Shown here one piece after another: positions 9,351 through 17,714 of a stretch of DNA of 64,000 nucleotides (positions within the stretch are counted from its first letter, which is position 1; each line of letters begins with the position of its first letter). The notes under the pieces are model-generated. The model searched no databases, was not told the DNA's origin, and saw only the letters and a program-made list of their open reading frames with translations. Location of the stretch: NCBI GenBank assembly GCA_963676355.1, contig OY781093.1:806001-870000 (forward strand), in the 5' to 3' direction. The position numbers and the translations under genes were made by a program. The DNA is from JAGLOK01 sp963676355 (lineage in GTDB: Bacteria > Bacillota > Clostridia > Christensenellales > UMGS416).

Positions 9351-10367
9351 TTGAAGAGAGTCACATTGAAAGATATTGCAAAAGAGGCTGGTGTATCTGT
9401 CAGCATGGTATCGTATGTGTTGAATAAACGCGGAAGAATTACCAACGAAAAGCATAAAAAAATACTCAGCATTGCAAATAAATACAACTATGTGCCCGAT
9501 GCGAATGCACGCGGGCTTGTAACAGGTGTTACAAACAATGTAGGCTTTGTAATACACAGGGATGCAAAAAAAGCTTTCTCGCAGCCGTTTGTTATGAAGA
9601 TTCTCACTGAGCTGAGTAAAAACCTGAGCGAATATTCAGGATGGCTGTCTCTGTGCATGGGAAATGATATGAGCGTGGAGACGATGAGAAACTATCTTGG
9701 CAATGCGAAGCTGGACGGGATAATATTCTTGTACGCGCAAAACACTGATGAAACAGCCGAAACATTATCTGCGCGAAATACCCCTTGCATTTTTGTAAAC
9801 AGTGAAATTCAAAATCCAAACGTTGCAAACATATCCTGTGATGACTATTTGGGAGTGTCAATGGCCTTGGATTATTTAGCTGAGCGCGGGCATGAAGAAA
9901 TACTTTTTATGTCGGCAAAGAGGGAAGATCAGGATAAATATGACATAAGATACCGCGCATATTCTGACGGAATAAAGAGGCATGGTTTTTCATATTCCAA
10001 AGTCTTGCGGGGCAATTATAAAAGAAAAGACAGCCATAGAGCGATAAAGAGATACTTTCAGGAGAGCAACGAAAGGCCTACGGCGGTTATTTGTGCAAAT
10101 GATGAGATGGCAGGCGGAGTACTGTCTGCTCTTGATGAAATGAAAATAAAAGTGCCTGAAGAGATTTCTGTATTCGGTTTTGATGACGCGAATATTGATT
10201 TTAATGAAGATGTGGGGCTTTCGTCTGTAAGGCAGCCCATAGAAAAAATGGCAGAATCATGCGTCAAATATATATATGACGCCATATTAAAAAACGACTC
10301 CTCAGGCATGGTTATGCATGTGGAGCCGCAGTTAATTATTAGAAATTCAGTTTCTTCAAAAAGATGA
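9351..10367 (+). CDS. LacI-family transcriptional regulator
   Basis: DNA-binding repressor or activator of sugar-use genes. The N-terminal helix-turn-helix (VTLKDIAKEAGVSVSMVSYV) and hinge (PDANARGL) are followed by a periplasmic-binding-like effector domain (GFDDANIDF near the C-terminus). The start is taken as the TTG at 9351, because it gives the standard LacI beginning MKRVTLKDIA and has GGTGG 7 bases upstream; a longer reading from 9255 adds a hydrophobic stretch not found in the family. It ends 3 bp from the convergent stop of the minus-strand permease gene, so no terminator separates them. The closest candidate targets are the divergent importer B promoters at 12238-12365. Confidence 0.88.
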   Translation: MKRVTLKDIAKEAGVSVSMVSYVLNKRGRITNEKHKKILSIANKYNYVPDANARGLVTGVTNNVGFVIHRDAKKAFSQPFVMKILTELSKNLSEYSGWLSLCMGNDMSVETMRNYLGNAKLDGIIFLYAQNTDETAETLSARNTPCIFVNSEIQNPNVANISCDDYLGVSMALDYLAERGHEEILFMSAKREDQDKYDIRYRAYSDGIKRHGFSYSKVLRGNYKRKDSHRAIKRYFQESNERPTAVICANDEMAGGVLSALDEMKIKVPEEISVFGFDDANIDFNEDVGLSSVRQPIEKMAESCVKYIYDAILKNDSSGMVMHVEPQLIIRNSVSSKR

Positions 10368-10370
10368 AGT

Positions 10371-11270
10371 TTATCCTTTAAGTGATCCGACCATTACACC
10401 TGTTACGAAATATTTCTGAACAAAAGGATATATAAAGAGTATCGGCAGCGTGGCTACTATGGTTGTGCTGTGCTGCACAAGCAACTTATATGTGCCCAAA
10501 CCAAGCTGAGCCGAGGTAATGCCGGTAGAGCCTTGTGTTATGGTTGATATGTCGTTTTCCACTAATATTTCACGAAGGATAAGCTGAAGAGGGAAAAGTG
10601 ATTTGGTTTGAAGAAAAATCATTGCACCAAACCATGAGTTCCACTGAGCCACCGCATAAAATAATATGAGAACAGCTGTGACCGCTTTTGAGAGCGGCAT
10701 TATTATTTTAAGGAATATTGTGAAGTGTCCTGCACCGTCCAACTTGGCCGATTCTTCCAGACTTGGATGTATAGACATCATTGAAGTTCTCATCAAGATA
10801 ACGTTGAAAACTGAAAGACAGTTTGGAATGATCACTGCTAATCGTTTGTCTATCCAACCCAAATCTCGAACAACCAGATAAAAAGGTATGAGCCCTCCGT
10901 TAAACATCATTGTGAATGTGATGAAAAACATGAGATGGTTTCTAAAGTAAAGATCTCTTCGTGATAATACGTATCCGGCTACTGCTGTTAACATCATTCC
11001 GATTGTTGTGGAAGAAGCCACATAAAGCAGAGTGTTGCCGTAGCCTGTGAGTATTTTTGAGTTTTGGAATACCATTTGATATCCTCTCAAAGTAGCCTTA
11101 CCCAGTGGCCATATCACAGCACCGCTGTGTACGATTAACTCCGAAGGGTTTGAAATCGATGAGAAGAACACATGCAAAAGCGGAAGAACACACACTGCCG
11201 CCAGAGCACTTAATAATGTTACGTTTATTATATCAAATATTATTTTTCCTACAGATTTTCTTTTAATCAT
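10371..11270 (-). CDS. ABC transporter permease, YtcP type (importer B)
   Basis: Membrane subunit of a second carbohydrate-type importer. It has six helices, an EAA loop reading LEESAKLDGAGHFTIFLKII, and the typical ending GVMVGSLKG. At 299 residues it is full length. It is transcribed leftward as the second gene after the LplB-type partner (10-bp gap). Its 3' end abuts the 3' end of the LacI-family gene on the other strand. Confidence 0.9.
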   Translation of the reverse strand: MIKRKSVGKIIFDIINVTLLSALAAVCVLPLLHVFFSSISNPSELIVHSGAVIWPLGKATLRGYQMVFQNSKILTGYGNTLLYVASSTTIGMMLTAVAGYVLSRRDLYFRNHLMFFITFTMMFNGGLIPFYLVVRDLGWIDKRLAVIIPNCLSVFNVILMRTSMMSIHPSLEESAKLDGAGHFTIFLKIIMPLSKAVTAVLILFYAVAQWNSWFGAMIFLQTKSLFPLQLILREILVENDISTITQGSTGITSAQLGLGTYKLLVQHSTTIVATLPILFIYPFVQKYFVTGVMVGSLKG

Positions 11271-11280
11271 AGTGTTCCCC

Positions 11281-12204
11281 CTAAAATAAGCTTGTTTCCG
11301 AATATTTTCTGCTTAAGAAGTTTGCAAGAAGCAGCATAGAAAAATTGATAACAGAGTTGAAAAGACCAACTGCTGTACTATAGCTGAAGTCTGCATCAAG
11401 CAAACCTTTTCTGTATGTAAAGCTAGAAATTACATCGGCGGTTGAATAGGTAACCGGGCTGTAGAGTAAAATTATTTTTTCATACCCTACGTTAAACAGG
11501 CTTCCCATCCTTAGAATAAGAAGAATAATTATTGTGGACGATATTCCCGGCAATGTGATGTGCCAGGTCTGCCTTATACGGCCTGCTCCGTCTATAACGG
11601 CCGCTTCATACAACATCGGGTCGATAGAGGACAAGGCGGCAAGGTATATTATGCTTCCAAAACCCACGTTCTGCCATATATCAGACACCACATAAATTGA
11701 CCTAAAGAGTTTTGCGTCCGACAAAAGGTCTCTGGATTCACCTCCTAGACCAACTAAAATTGCTGTAATAAGCCCGTCTTCTGCTGTGAAACTCTTGATG
11801 AGCCCCGCTATTACCACAAGCGATATAAAATAAGGCATATAGCTTATCGTCTGAATAGTCTTTTTGAAAGGCTTATTTACAATTTCATTTAAAAGCAAAG
11901 CAAATATTATAGGACAGGGAAAAGAAAAGATAAGCGTAAGAAAGCTTATCATGAACGTATTTGTCAAAAGTCTTCCGAAATAATAACTTCCGAAAAAAGC
12001 CTCAAAGTTTTCAAAACCTATCCAGTCGCTTTTGAAATAACCTTGAATGGGACTGAAGTCCTCAAATGCAATGACTATGCCGAGCATGGGCAGGTAATGA
12101 AAAATTATAAAATAAAGGACAATGGGCAGTGCCATAAGATAGACCACCCAATTTATTTTAAAATCATGTTTTATTTTTTCTTTCTTTGTACGGTCTCGAT
12201 GCAT
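11281..12204 (-). CDS. ABC transporter permease, LplB type (importer B)
   Basis: Membrane subunit of importer B with six predicted helices and the EAA loop LYEAAVIDGAGRIRQTWHI. The ATG at 12204 is preferred: the apparent TTG start at 12222 lies inside the Shine-Dalgarno stretch (GGAGG on the minus strand), which could not then serve it. Transcription begins from the minus-strand promoter with tandem boxes at 12238-12288. The cognate binding protein is encoded divergently at 12387, an arrangement that puts both halves of one importer under a shared control region. Confidence 0.9.
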   Translation of the reverse strand: MHRDRTKKEKIKHDFKINWVVYLMALPIVLYFIIFHYLPMLGIVIAFEDFSPIQGYFKSDWIGFENFEAFFGSYYFGRLLTNTFMISFLTLIFSFPCPIIFALLLNEIVNKPFKKTIQTISYMPYFISLVVIAGLIKSFTAEDGLITAILVGLGGESRDLLSDAKLFRSIYVVSDIWQNVGFGSIIYLAALSSIDPMLYEAAVIDGAGRIRQTWHITLPGISSTIIILLILRMGSLFNVGYEKIILLYSPVTYSTADVISSFTYRKGLLDADFSYSTAVGLFNSVINFSMLLLANFLSRKYSETSLF

Positions 12205-12237
12205 CTTGCAATTTTCCTCCAAACTGCTGAATTTTAT

Positions 12238-12288
12238 AACGTTACAATATCGTTACAACATTATATCATAAGAGAATATAGCCAGCAA
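12238..12288 (-). promoter_or_regulatory. Minus-strand promoter of importer B permeases with tandem 11-bp boxes
   Basis: On the minus strand TTGCTG (12288-12283) and TATAAT (12265-12260) are separated by 17 bases, a good sigma-A promoter. The predicted transcription start, near 12253, falls inside two tandem 11-bp boxes, AACGTTACAAT (12238-12248) and ATCGTTACAAC (12249-12259). A protein bound there would block initiation. The same pair of boxes lies at the opposite promoter. Confidence 0.65.
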
Positions 12289-12310
12289 TGCTATATTTTC
12301 AAGCTGTGTA

Positions 12311-12365
12311 TTGACTTTAGTAGAATATGCTGATAAAATTTAAAACGTTACAATAACGTTGCAAT
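12311..12365 (+). promoter_or_regulatory. Plus-strand promoter of importer B binding protein with tandem 11-bp boxes
   Basis: TTGACT (12311-12316), a 17-bp spacer and TAAAAT (12334-12339) with an upstream TG (12331-12332) form an extended -10 promoter. The predicted start near 12346 lies in two tandem boxes, AACGTTACAAT (12344-12354) and AACGTTGCAAT (12355-12365). These match the boxes at the divergent promoter, so the same regulator probably represses both directions. The boxes are direct repeats rather than the palindrome usual for LacI-type proteins, so the regulator is uncertain. Confidence 0.65.
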
Positions 12366-12386
12366 ATCTCTTATTAGGAGGAAAAC

Positions 12387-14048
12387 ATGAAGAAATTACT
12401 TATTATTGTTTTATCTTTGGCACTGATGCTGGTAGCATTTGCCGGGTGCGAAAAAGATAACGACACAGACAAACCGGCAAAAACAGATGCGCCGGCTATG
12501 GACACGAACGAAGAAGCGACAGATGAAGTATCACAGACTATTGAAGTGGAACCCAACACTCTTCCAATTTCAGAAAGTCCGATTGAGTTGACTGTATGGC
12601 AGTCTTTCAGCAATACTCTGATAGACAGCATGGAAGAAAACCCAGTTGTACCCGTAATAGAAGAGATGACGGGAATAACACTGAAGTTTAAGCATCCAGC
12701 TGTGGGAGAAGAAGCTACCGCTTTTCAACTTATGATATCCTCACAAGAATTTCCGGACATTATAAGAATGGATAAAGAAAATTCAGGCGGAAGCGGGATT
12801 GTTTATCCCGGCGGCGGTGAAAAGGCTGTTAAAGACGGCGTATTTTTGCAGCTTAATGATTTGATTGCACAGTATGCTCCCAACTATTTAGATGTAAGAG
12901 CCAGAGGCGGTGTTTATGAAAAAGACACTATAACAGACTCGGGAGTTATATGGGCAATGTATTCAGTAAGTGAACAAACAGAGCCTGCGTATTCAGGACT
13001 TGTTTACAGGAAAGATCTCGCTGACGCGGCAGGGCTTGATGAGCCTGTAACATTGGATGACTGGCACGAGATACTGACCCTTTACAAAGAAGAATACAAC
13101 ATGGACGCACCTCTTATGGTAAGCCATGAAGGTCTTTTGTATAACAGCGAATTCCTTTCAGCTTGGGGAATAGGAAAAGATTTCTATCAGGTTGACGGAG
13201 AAGTGAAATATGGTTACATACAGCCTGAGTTCAAAGAATACCTAACAATGATGAACCAATGGTATCAAGAGGGTTTGCTTGACCAAAACTTCGCAACTAA
13301 TGCAGACTTTGTTGACATATTCCTTCCTGTAAACTATGCAGCCACAGACAGAGTGGGCTCAGGAATAACTACTTGGTCAGAAGTATATGATGGATTACAT
13401 ATCTTATTTTTTGCAACTGAAAACGAAGACATAAACTTCTCACCTGTACATCCTCCTGTATTGAAGGAAGGAGATACAACACAGTTTAGATTTATGACAT
13501 CTGCTATTCTTCAGCCTTGGTCAATAACTTCCTCATGTGAACACCCCGTGGAAGCCGTTAAATTCCTTGACTGGTGCTACACAGAAGAAGGCTCATTGCT
13601 TGTAAACTACGGTATTGAAGGCGACACTTATTCAATGGTTGATGGAAAGCCTAGGTTTTCAGACTGGATTTTATACAACGAAGACGGGTATGACGCACCG
13701 ACTATGTTCACTGCGAACTCTTGGGAAGGCTGCCCTGGACTGAGAGACTATTCCAGAGGATATCAAAACGTTGACCCACATCTTCTTTCAGCAACTGAAG
13801 TATGGGATTCTGCGGAACATGGATATGTTTTGCCTAGCGGTCTTTCTTTGACAAGCGATGAAGCGAAATCAAAGACAAGAATTATGGCAGATATTGAAAC
13901 ATATATTTTCGAGACTATACCAAAGTTCATAACAGGTGACGAATCATTGGACGGTTTCGATGCATTTGTAGACCAGATTATGGCTATGGGAATTGAAGAT
14001 GCAATAGAAATAGAACAGGCAGCTTTTGAAAGATATCAAAACCGCTAA
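12387..14048 (+). CDS. Extracellular solute-binding lipoprotein (importer B)
   Basis: Substrate-binding protein of importer B. The signal peptide ends in a lipobox (AFAGC, Cys21), followed by an Asp/Thr/Glu-rich linker to about residue 55 and a large binding domain of about 500 residues. AGGAGG precedes the ATG. It is transcribed away from its permease partners, from the promoter at 12311-12339. A strong hairpin follows at 14063, which would reduce transcription into the esterase genes and favour more binding protein than enzyme. Confidence 0.87.
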   Translation: MKKLLIIVLSLALMLVAFAGCEKDNDTDKPAKTDAPAMDTNEEATDEVSQTIEVEPNTLPISESPIELTVWQSFSNTLIDSMEENPVVPVIEEMTGITLKFKHPAVGEEATAFQLMISSQEFPDIIRMDKENSGGSGIVYPGGGEKAVKDGVFLQLNDLIAQYAPNYLDVRARGGVYEKDTITDSGVIWAMYSVSEQTEPAYSGLVYRKDLADAAGLDEPVTLDDWHEILTLYKEEYNMDAPLMVSHEGLLYNSEFLSAWGIGKDFYQVDGEVKYGYIQPEFKEYLTMMNQWYQEGLLDQNFATNADFVDIFLPVNYAATDRVGSGITTWSEVYDGLHILFFATENEDINFSPVHPPVLKEGDTTQFRFMTSAILQPWSITSSCEHPVEAVKFLDWCYTEEGSLLVNYGIEGDTYSMVDGKPRFSDWILYNEDGYDAPTMFTANSWEGCPGLRDYSRGYQNVDPHLLSATEVWDSAEHGYVLPSGLSLTSDEAKSKTRIMADIETYIFETIPKFITGDESLDGFDAFVDQIMAMGIEDAIEIEQAAFERYQNR

Positions 14049-14062
14049 ATAAAACTGATATT

Positions 14063-14108
14063 AAGTATTGTGCGCCGGATAAATTTCGTGCGCGCAATAC
14101 TTTTTTTT
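14063..14108 (+). terminator. Terminator or attenuator between binding protein and esterase genes
   Basis: A stem of about 12 bp (AGTATTGTGCGC with GCGCGCAATACT) is followed by eight T residues. No clear promoter was seen between it and the ATG at 14129, so the esterase genes may depend on read-through. Confidence 0.8.
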
Positions 14109-14128
14109 AATGGTAGAAAGGAAAATTT

Positions 14129-14944
14129 ATGGCACTTTTGAATTTGCATTTTTTTTCAAAAACGCTTCATATGATGAGTGAAGTGGATGTAATAATTCCG
14201 GAAAGGCAGGCAAAATCTGACGATGAAGAGATTTCTGTACTTTGGTTGCTTCACGGAGGATATGGAACTCATTCGGATTGGCACAGACATACCAACATAG
14301 AACGCTATGTGGAAGGCAAAAATATGGCTGTTGTGATGCCGTGCGCAGGAAACAGCAGATACTGCAATATGGAATATGGAGCAGATTATTATGACTATCT
14401 TGTAAAAGAACTTCCTGGGATAATCAAGCACTACTTGCCGCAAATATCTGAAAAAAGAGAAAAGAATTTTATAGCTGGACTTTCTTTGGGAGGAAGCGGA
14501 GCTATCTCGCTTGGCATGAGAAACCCTGATAAGTACGGCGCGATAGGTGTGCTTTCTGCAAGCAGCATTATTCCTCTTGAGTATTTAAGAGCACCCGGTC
14601 CAGGGCCGGAGTCGCCGGGAGGTCCCGGAAAGATGGGAGTTAATATGATTAACTTCGGTGTTGAAGATACCAATGAACTTGAAGGCACCAGACATGATGT
14701 TTTGATGCATGCAAGAAATAATTATAGTGAAGGTAAGCCACTGCCAAGAGTCTTTCATGCAGTAGGCCAGCAGGATCACGCATACCCTGTGGGACAGGGA
14801 CTGAAGAAGTTTTTCGAAGAGTTTGACGGAAATCCGTTTGACTATGAATATCACGAAGAGCCGGGTAGCCACAACTGGGATTTTTGGGACAAGTGGATAA
14901 GAGTATTTGTTGACTGGCTTCAGGATGAAAAGGAAGGGGCATAA
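14129..14944 (+). CDS. Esterase-D/tributyrin-esterase-type hydrolase (1)
   Basis: Alpha/beta-hydrolase esterase of the putative-esterase family (PF00756; esterase D, tributyrin esterase EstA). The oxyanion-side motif LLHGGYGTHSDWHRHT is near residue 38, the nucleophile elbow GLSLGGSG has Ser119, and the C-terminal catalytic His is His248 in GSHNWDFW. At 271 residues it is a normal single-domain member without a signal peptide, so it acts in the cytoplasm. It is followed 1 bp after its stop by a second, related esterase and then a CocE-like gene, all translated with minimal gaps. A role in removing short acyl groups from imported substrate is inferred. Confidence 0.85.
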   Translation: MALLNLHFFSKTLHMMSEVDVIIPERQAKSDDEEISVLWLLHGGYGTHSDWHRHTNIERYVEGKNMAVVMPCAGNSRYCNMEYGADYYDYLVKELPGIIKHYLPQISEKREKNFIAGLSLGGSGAISLGMRNPDKYGAIGVLSASSIIPLEYLRAPGPGPESPGGPGKMGVNMINFGVEDTNELEGTRHDVLMHARNNYSEGKPLPRVFHAVGQQDHAYPVGQGLKKFFEEFDGNPFDYEYHEEPGSHNWDFWDKWIRVFVDWLQDEKEGA

Positions 14945-14945
14945 T

Positions 14946-15749
14946 ATGGGACTTATAAAGATGGAAATGTATTCAGAGTGCCTTTCAAGAGGAACATCTG
15001 TCAATGTGATTATTCCCGAAAAGGGGGAAGGCGTGTTAAACAGCGAAGGCAATTATCCTGTACTTTGGCTTTTACATGGTGCCTCCGAAGATTATACAGC
15101 ATGGCTGCGCAACTCTTCAATTGAAAGATACTTAAAGCGTGTAGGCATAGCATGCGTTATGCCGTCGGCGGATTTAAGTTTTTACACCAATGTGGACGGA
15201 GGGCGCTATATGGATTATGTAGCGCTGGAACTGCCCGAGATATGCAGCAGGCTTTTTCCAATATCATCCGACCCGAGGGACAATTTTATAACCGGCCTTT
15301 CAATGGGCGGATACGGAACTATGAAGCTGGGCTTTACATTCCCAGAAAAATATGCCGCTATGGGTATACTTTCTTCTGCGAATTTCATTGATTTAGATGT
15401 AGGAATGGCTCCGGGCGGAAGACGCGCACCACTGAACTTCGTGCGCGAACTGGTATTCGGTACAGGCGAGGACATGAGTGCAGCCCATGGAACAGAGCAC
15501 GATATGATGCATTTAGCAAAACTTGCATCTGAAAGCGGAAAGCCTCTCCCAAAGGTGTTTGCCGCATGTGGAACTCAGGACAGCTGCCATGATACTGCTG
15601 TAAGCAATATCAAGTATCTAAGAGAACTTGAAAATCCTTACGAGTGTATGTTTATGGATGGACCCGGACACCATGACTTTGAATTTTGGGATGAGTGGGT
15701 GCAGGTATTTTTGCAATGGCTGCCAATAAGACAAGGAGAAAATAAGTAA
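14946..15749 (+). CDS. Esterase-D/tributyrin-esterase-type hydrolase (2)
   Basis: Second esterase of the same family, clearly paralogous to its upstream neighbour. It has LLHGASEDYTAWLRNS near residue 38, nucleophile Ser119 in GLSMGGYG, and a C-terminal HHDFEFWDEW segment with the catalytic His. The ATG at 14946 is preferred over an upstream in-frame start at 14907, which would overlap the previous gene by 38 bases; GGAAGGGG lies just before 14946. The stop overlaps the start of the CocE-like gene at 15749 by one base, indicating coupled translation. Confidence 0.85.
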   Translation: MGLIKMEMYSECLSRGTSVNVIIPEKGEGVLNSEGNYPVLWLLHGASEDYTAWLRNSSIERYLKRVGIACVMPSADLSFYTNVDGGRYMDYVALELPEICSRLFPISSDPRDNFITGLSMGGYGTMKLGFTFPEKYAAMGILSSANFIDLDVGMAPGGRRAPLNFVRELVFGTGEDMSAAHGTEHDMMHLAKLASESGKPLPKVFAACGTQDSCHDTAVSNIKYLRELENPYECMFMDGPGHHDFEFWDEWVQVFLQWLPIRQGENK

Positions 15750-17473
15750 TGCCAACCATAGAGAACAAACAATTTAAAATGGAGACAATAAAAAATCTTG
15801 TGACTGTCGTGCGCGATGGCACAAGGCTTTACGGAGACCTTTATAAGCCTGAGGGAGAAGGTAAATATCCCGCAATACTTTTAAGATTTATATTCAAAAA
15901 AGACAATTATTCGCGGACATGGGAAGTATATGACCCGATAAGGTTTGTGAAAGCCGGATATGCTGTATTTGTGCAAGACATTAGAGGAACAGGCGTTTCA
16001 GAAGGCGAATTCTTGAGATTTACAGCAGACGGAAAGGACGGATATGATACCATTGAGTGGATGGCGCAGCAGTCATGGTGCGATGGAAACGTGGGCATGT
16101 TCGGTAACTTTTATGCAGGCTTTTTGCAGTTTGCAGCAGCTGCGGAGCGTCCGCCTCATCTGCGTGCTATATGTCCGTTTCAGACAAGCGTAACACTAAA
16201 CAGAGACAATAATACAAGAGGCTTTTTGTTTGCTTCACACATCGGCTGGTGTTTGTCAAGAGTTATAGACAGGCTTAAAGACGGCTGGTATGATGAAGAG
16301 ACGACGGCTGAATATTTACCAATGCTTCAAGCATATTTTGATGAATATCCAAAGCAAGTGGCACACCGCCCGTTAAAAGAGATGCCGGCGGCACAGATAA
16401 AAAGATTTCCTATAATAAGGGGTTATCTTGAGCAGCTTGTTATAAAATATGATGACTTGGACATGATTCATAAAGAAGGAAAAGACATGGATATGTCTTT
16501 AGTGGAAGTTCCCGTATTCGGATGCGCAGGTTGGATGGACGTTGCCAAAAACGGTATCATTGACAACCATTTAGCTCTTATGGAAAATGGAACAGGCTTG
16601 GCGAAAAAGTCAAAGATAATGCTGGGTCCATGGAAGCCGGGAGCTGGGCTCAACACTGATGGAGTTGAGATGGATTTCGGAGAAGGAAACTCCGGATATG
16701 AAATGGGCGTAAGCGAAAAAATGATCGAGTGGTTTGACCGCTGGATGAAAGACGGCACAGAAGATTCAATAGAAGATGAATATCCGATACATTTATTTGT
16801 AATGGGTAAAAATATATGGCGCAGAGAAAAGCAACTGCCGATTGAAAGAACCGAATACACGGATTTATATCTGCACAGCGCAGGAGAGGCAAATTCGCGC
16901 TTTGGAAACGGCACATTAAGCTTTGAAAAACCGGAAAAAGAAGAGCCGTCGGATGTATATATGTATAACCCCGAAAATCCAGTTCCTACTCAGGAAATGG
17001 GCAAAGATTCAAGGAAATTAGAAGAACGTGCGGATATATTGGTATATACCTCTGAGCCGATGGAAAATGAACTTGAAGTGACGGGCTTGCTAGAAGCTGT
17101 TTTATATATTTCATCATCAGCTAAAGACACGGACTTTATGGTTAAAGTACTCGATGTTTTCCCTGACGGCAAAGCAGTGTTTTTAAGTGATGGCGCAACC
17201 CGTGCCAGATATCGCAATTCATGGACGCCGGAACTTCTCGAAAAGGGAGAGACATACGAAGTGCGCGTAAAGGCGGGGTATACTGGCCACACATTTATGA
17301 AGGGGCACAGAATCCGCATTGAAGTTACCAGCAGTAATTTCATAAAGTTTGACAATAATCATAACACCGGGGTAAGACCGGGAGATGATATGGACATTGA
17401 AATAGCGGTAAATAAAATACACCATACACCAGGAGCTTGTTCTAAGCTCATATTGCCTGTAATACCTGAATAA
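15749..17473 (+). CDS. CocE/NonD-family protein lacking catalytic Ser and His (paralogue 2)
   Basis: Full-length (574 residues) member of the same family as the genes at 6002 and 17715, with the alpha/beta-hydrolase half and C-terminal jelly-roll. At the nucleophile elbow the sequence is GNFYAGF, so Phe121 stands where the others have Ser. In the histidine loop it reads GPWKPGAG, with Pro297 where the others have His in GPW-x-HGG. The acid residue is retained (Asp264 in GWMDVA). The reading frame is otherwise intact and conserved end to end, so it looks like a maintained pseudoenzyme rather than a decaying gene. Possible roles are ligand sensing or binding, or hetero-oligomer formation with an active paralogue; this is inference. 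It is coupled by a one-base overlap to the upstream esterase gene. Confidence 0.85.
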   Translation: MPTIENKQFKMETIKNLVTVVRDGTRLYGDLYKPEGEGKYPAILLRFIFKKDNYSRTWEVYDPIRFVKAGYAVFVQDIRGTGVSEGEFLRFTADGKDGYDTIEWMAQQSWCDGNVGMFGNFYAGFLQFAAAAERPPHLRAICPFQTSVTLNRDNNTRGFLFASHIGWCLSRVIDRLKDGWYDEETTAEYLPMLQAYFDEYPKQVAHRPLKEMPAAQIKRFPIIRGYLEQLVIKYDDLDMIHKEGKDMDMSLVEVPVFGCAGWMDVAKNGIIDNHLALMENGTGLAKKSKIMLGPWKPGAGLNTDGVEMDFGEGNSGYEMGVSEKMIEWFDRWMKDGTEDSIEDEYPIHLFVMGKNIWRREKQLPIERTEYTDLYLHSAGEANSRFGNGTLSFEKPEKEEPSDVYMYNPENPVPTQEMGKDSRKLEERADILVYTSEPMENELEVTGLLEAVLYISSSAKDTDFMVKVLDVFPDGKAVFLSDGATRARYRNSWTPELLEKGETYEVRVKAGYTGHTFMKGHRIRIEVTSSNFIKFDNNHNTGVRPGDDMDIEIAVNKIHHTPGACSKLILPVIPE

Positions 17474-17513
17474 AAGACTTAAACACGCTTATTCGGTAGA
17501 AAAAAGACATCCT

Positions 17514-17548
17514 AAAGTATCCGTTCAATCAGCAGAGCGGATACTTTT
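17514..17548 (+). terminator. Hairpin after the esterase/CocE operon
   Basis: AAAGTATCCG pairs with CGGATACTTT (10 bp) around a 14-base loop and is followed by a short T run. The tail is weak, so termination may be partial. Confidence 0.55.
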
Positions 17549-17581
17549 CGGGATAAAAGAAGATATTTTGCTTAACATGTT

Positions 17582-17610
17582 TTGACTTAACTGTTTGAGT
17601 TAATTATAAT
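17582..17610 (+). promoter_or_regulatory. Strong sigma-A promoter with internal inverted repeat
   Basis: TTGACT (17582-17587), an exact 17-bp spacer and TATAAT (17605-17610) make a near-consensus promoter. Between the two boxes lies the inverted repeat TTAACT (17587-17592) and AGTTAA (17598-17603), a likely operator because a bound protein would cover the spacer. It would drive the CocE-like gene at 17715 and the esterase at 19462. Confidence 0.7.
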
Positions 17611-17714
17611 TTTTCTGGACAGTTTATGCCGTTTTAAAGAAATGTATACAATGGAAAAAGGCCTTAATGGGCAAGCTAATAATTACAGTATTTACAGAAG
17701 TCGTGGAGGCACAA

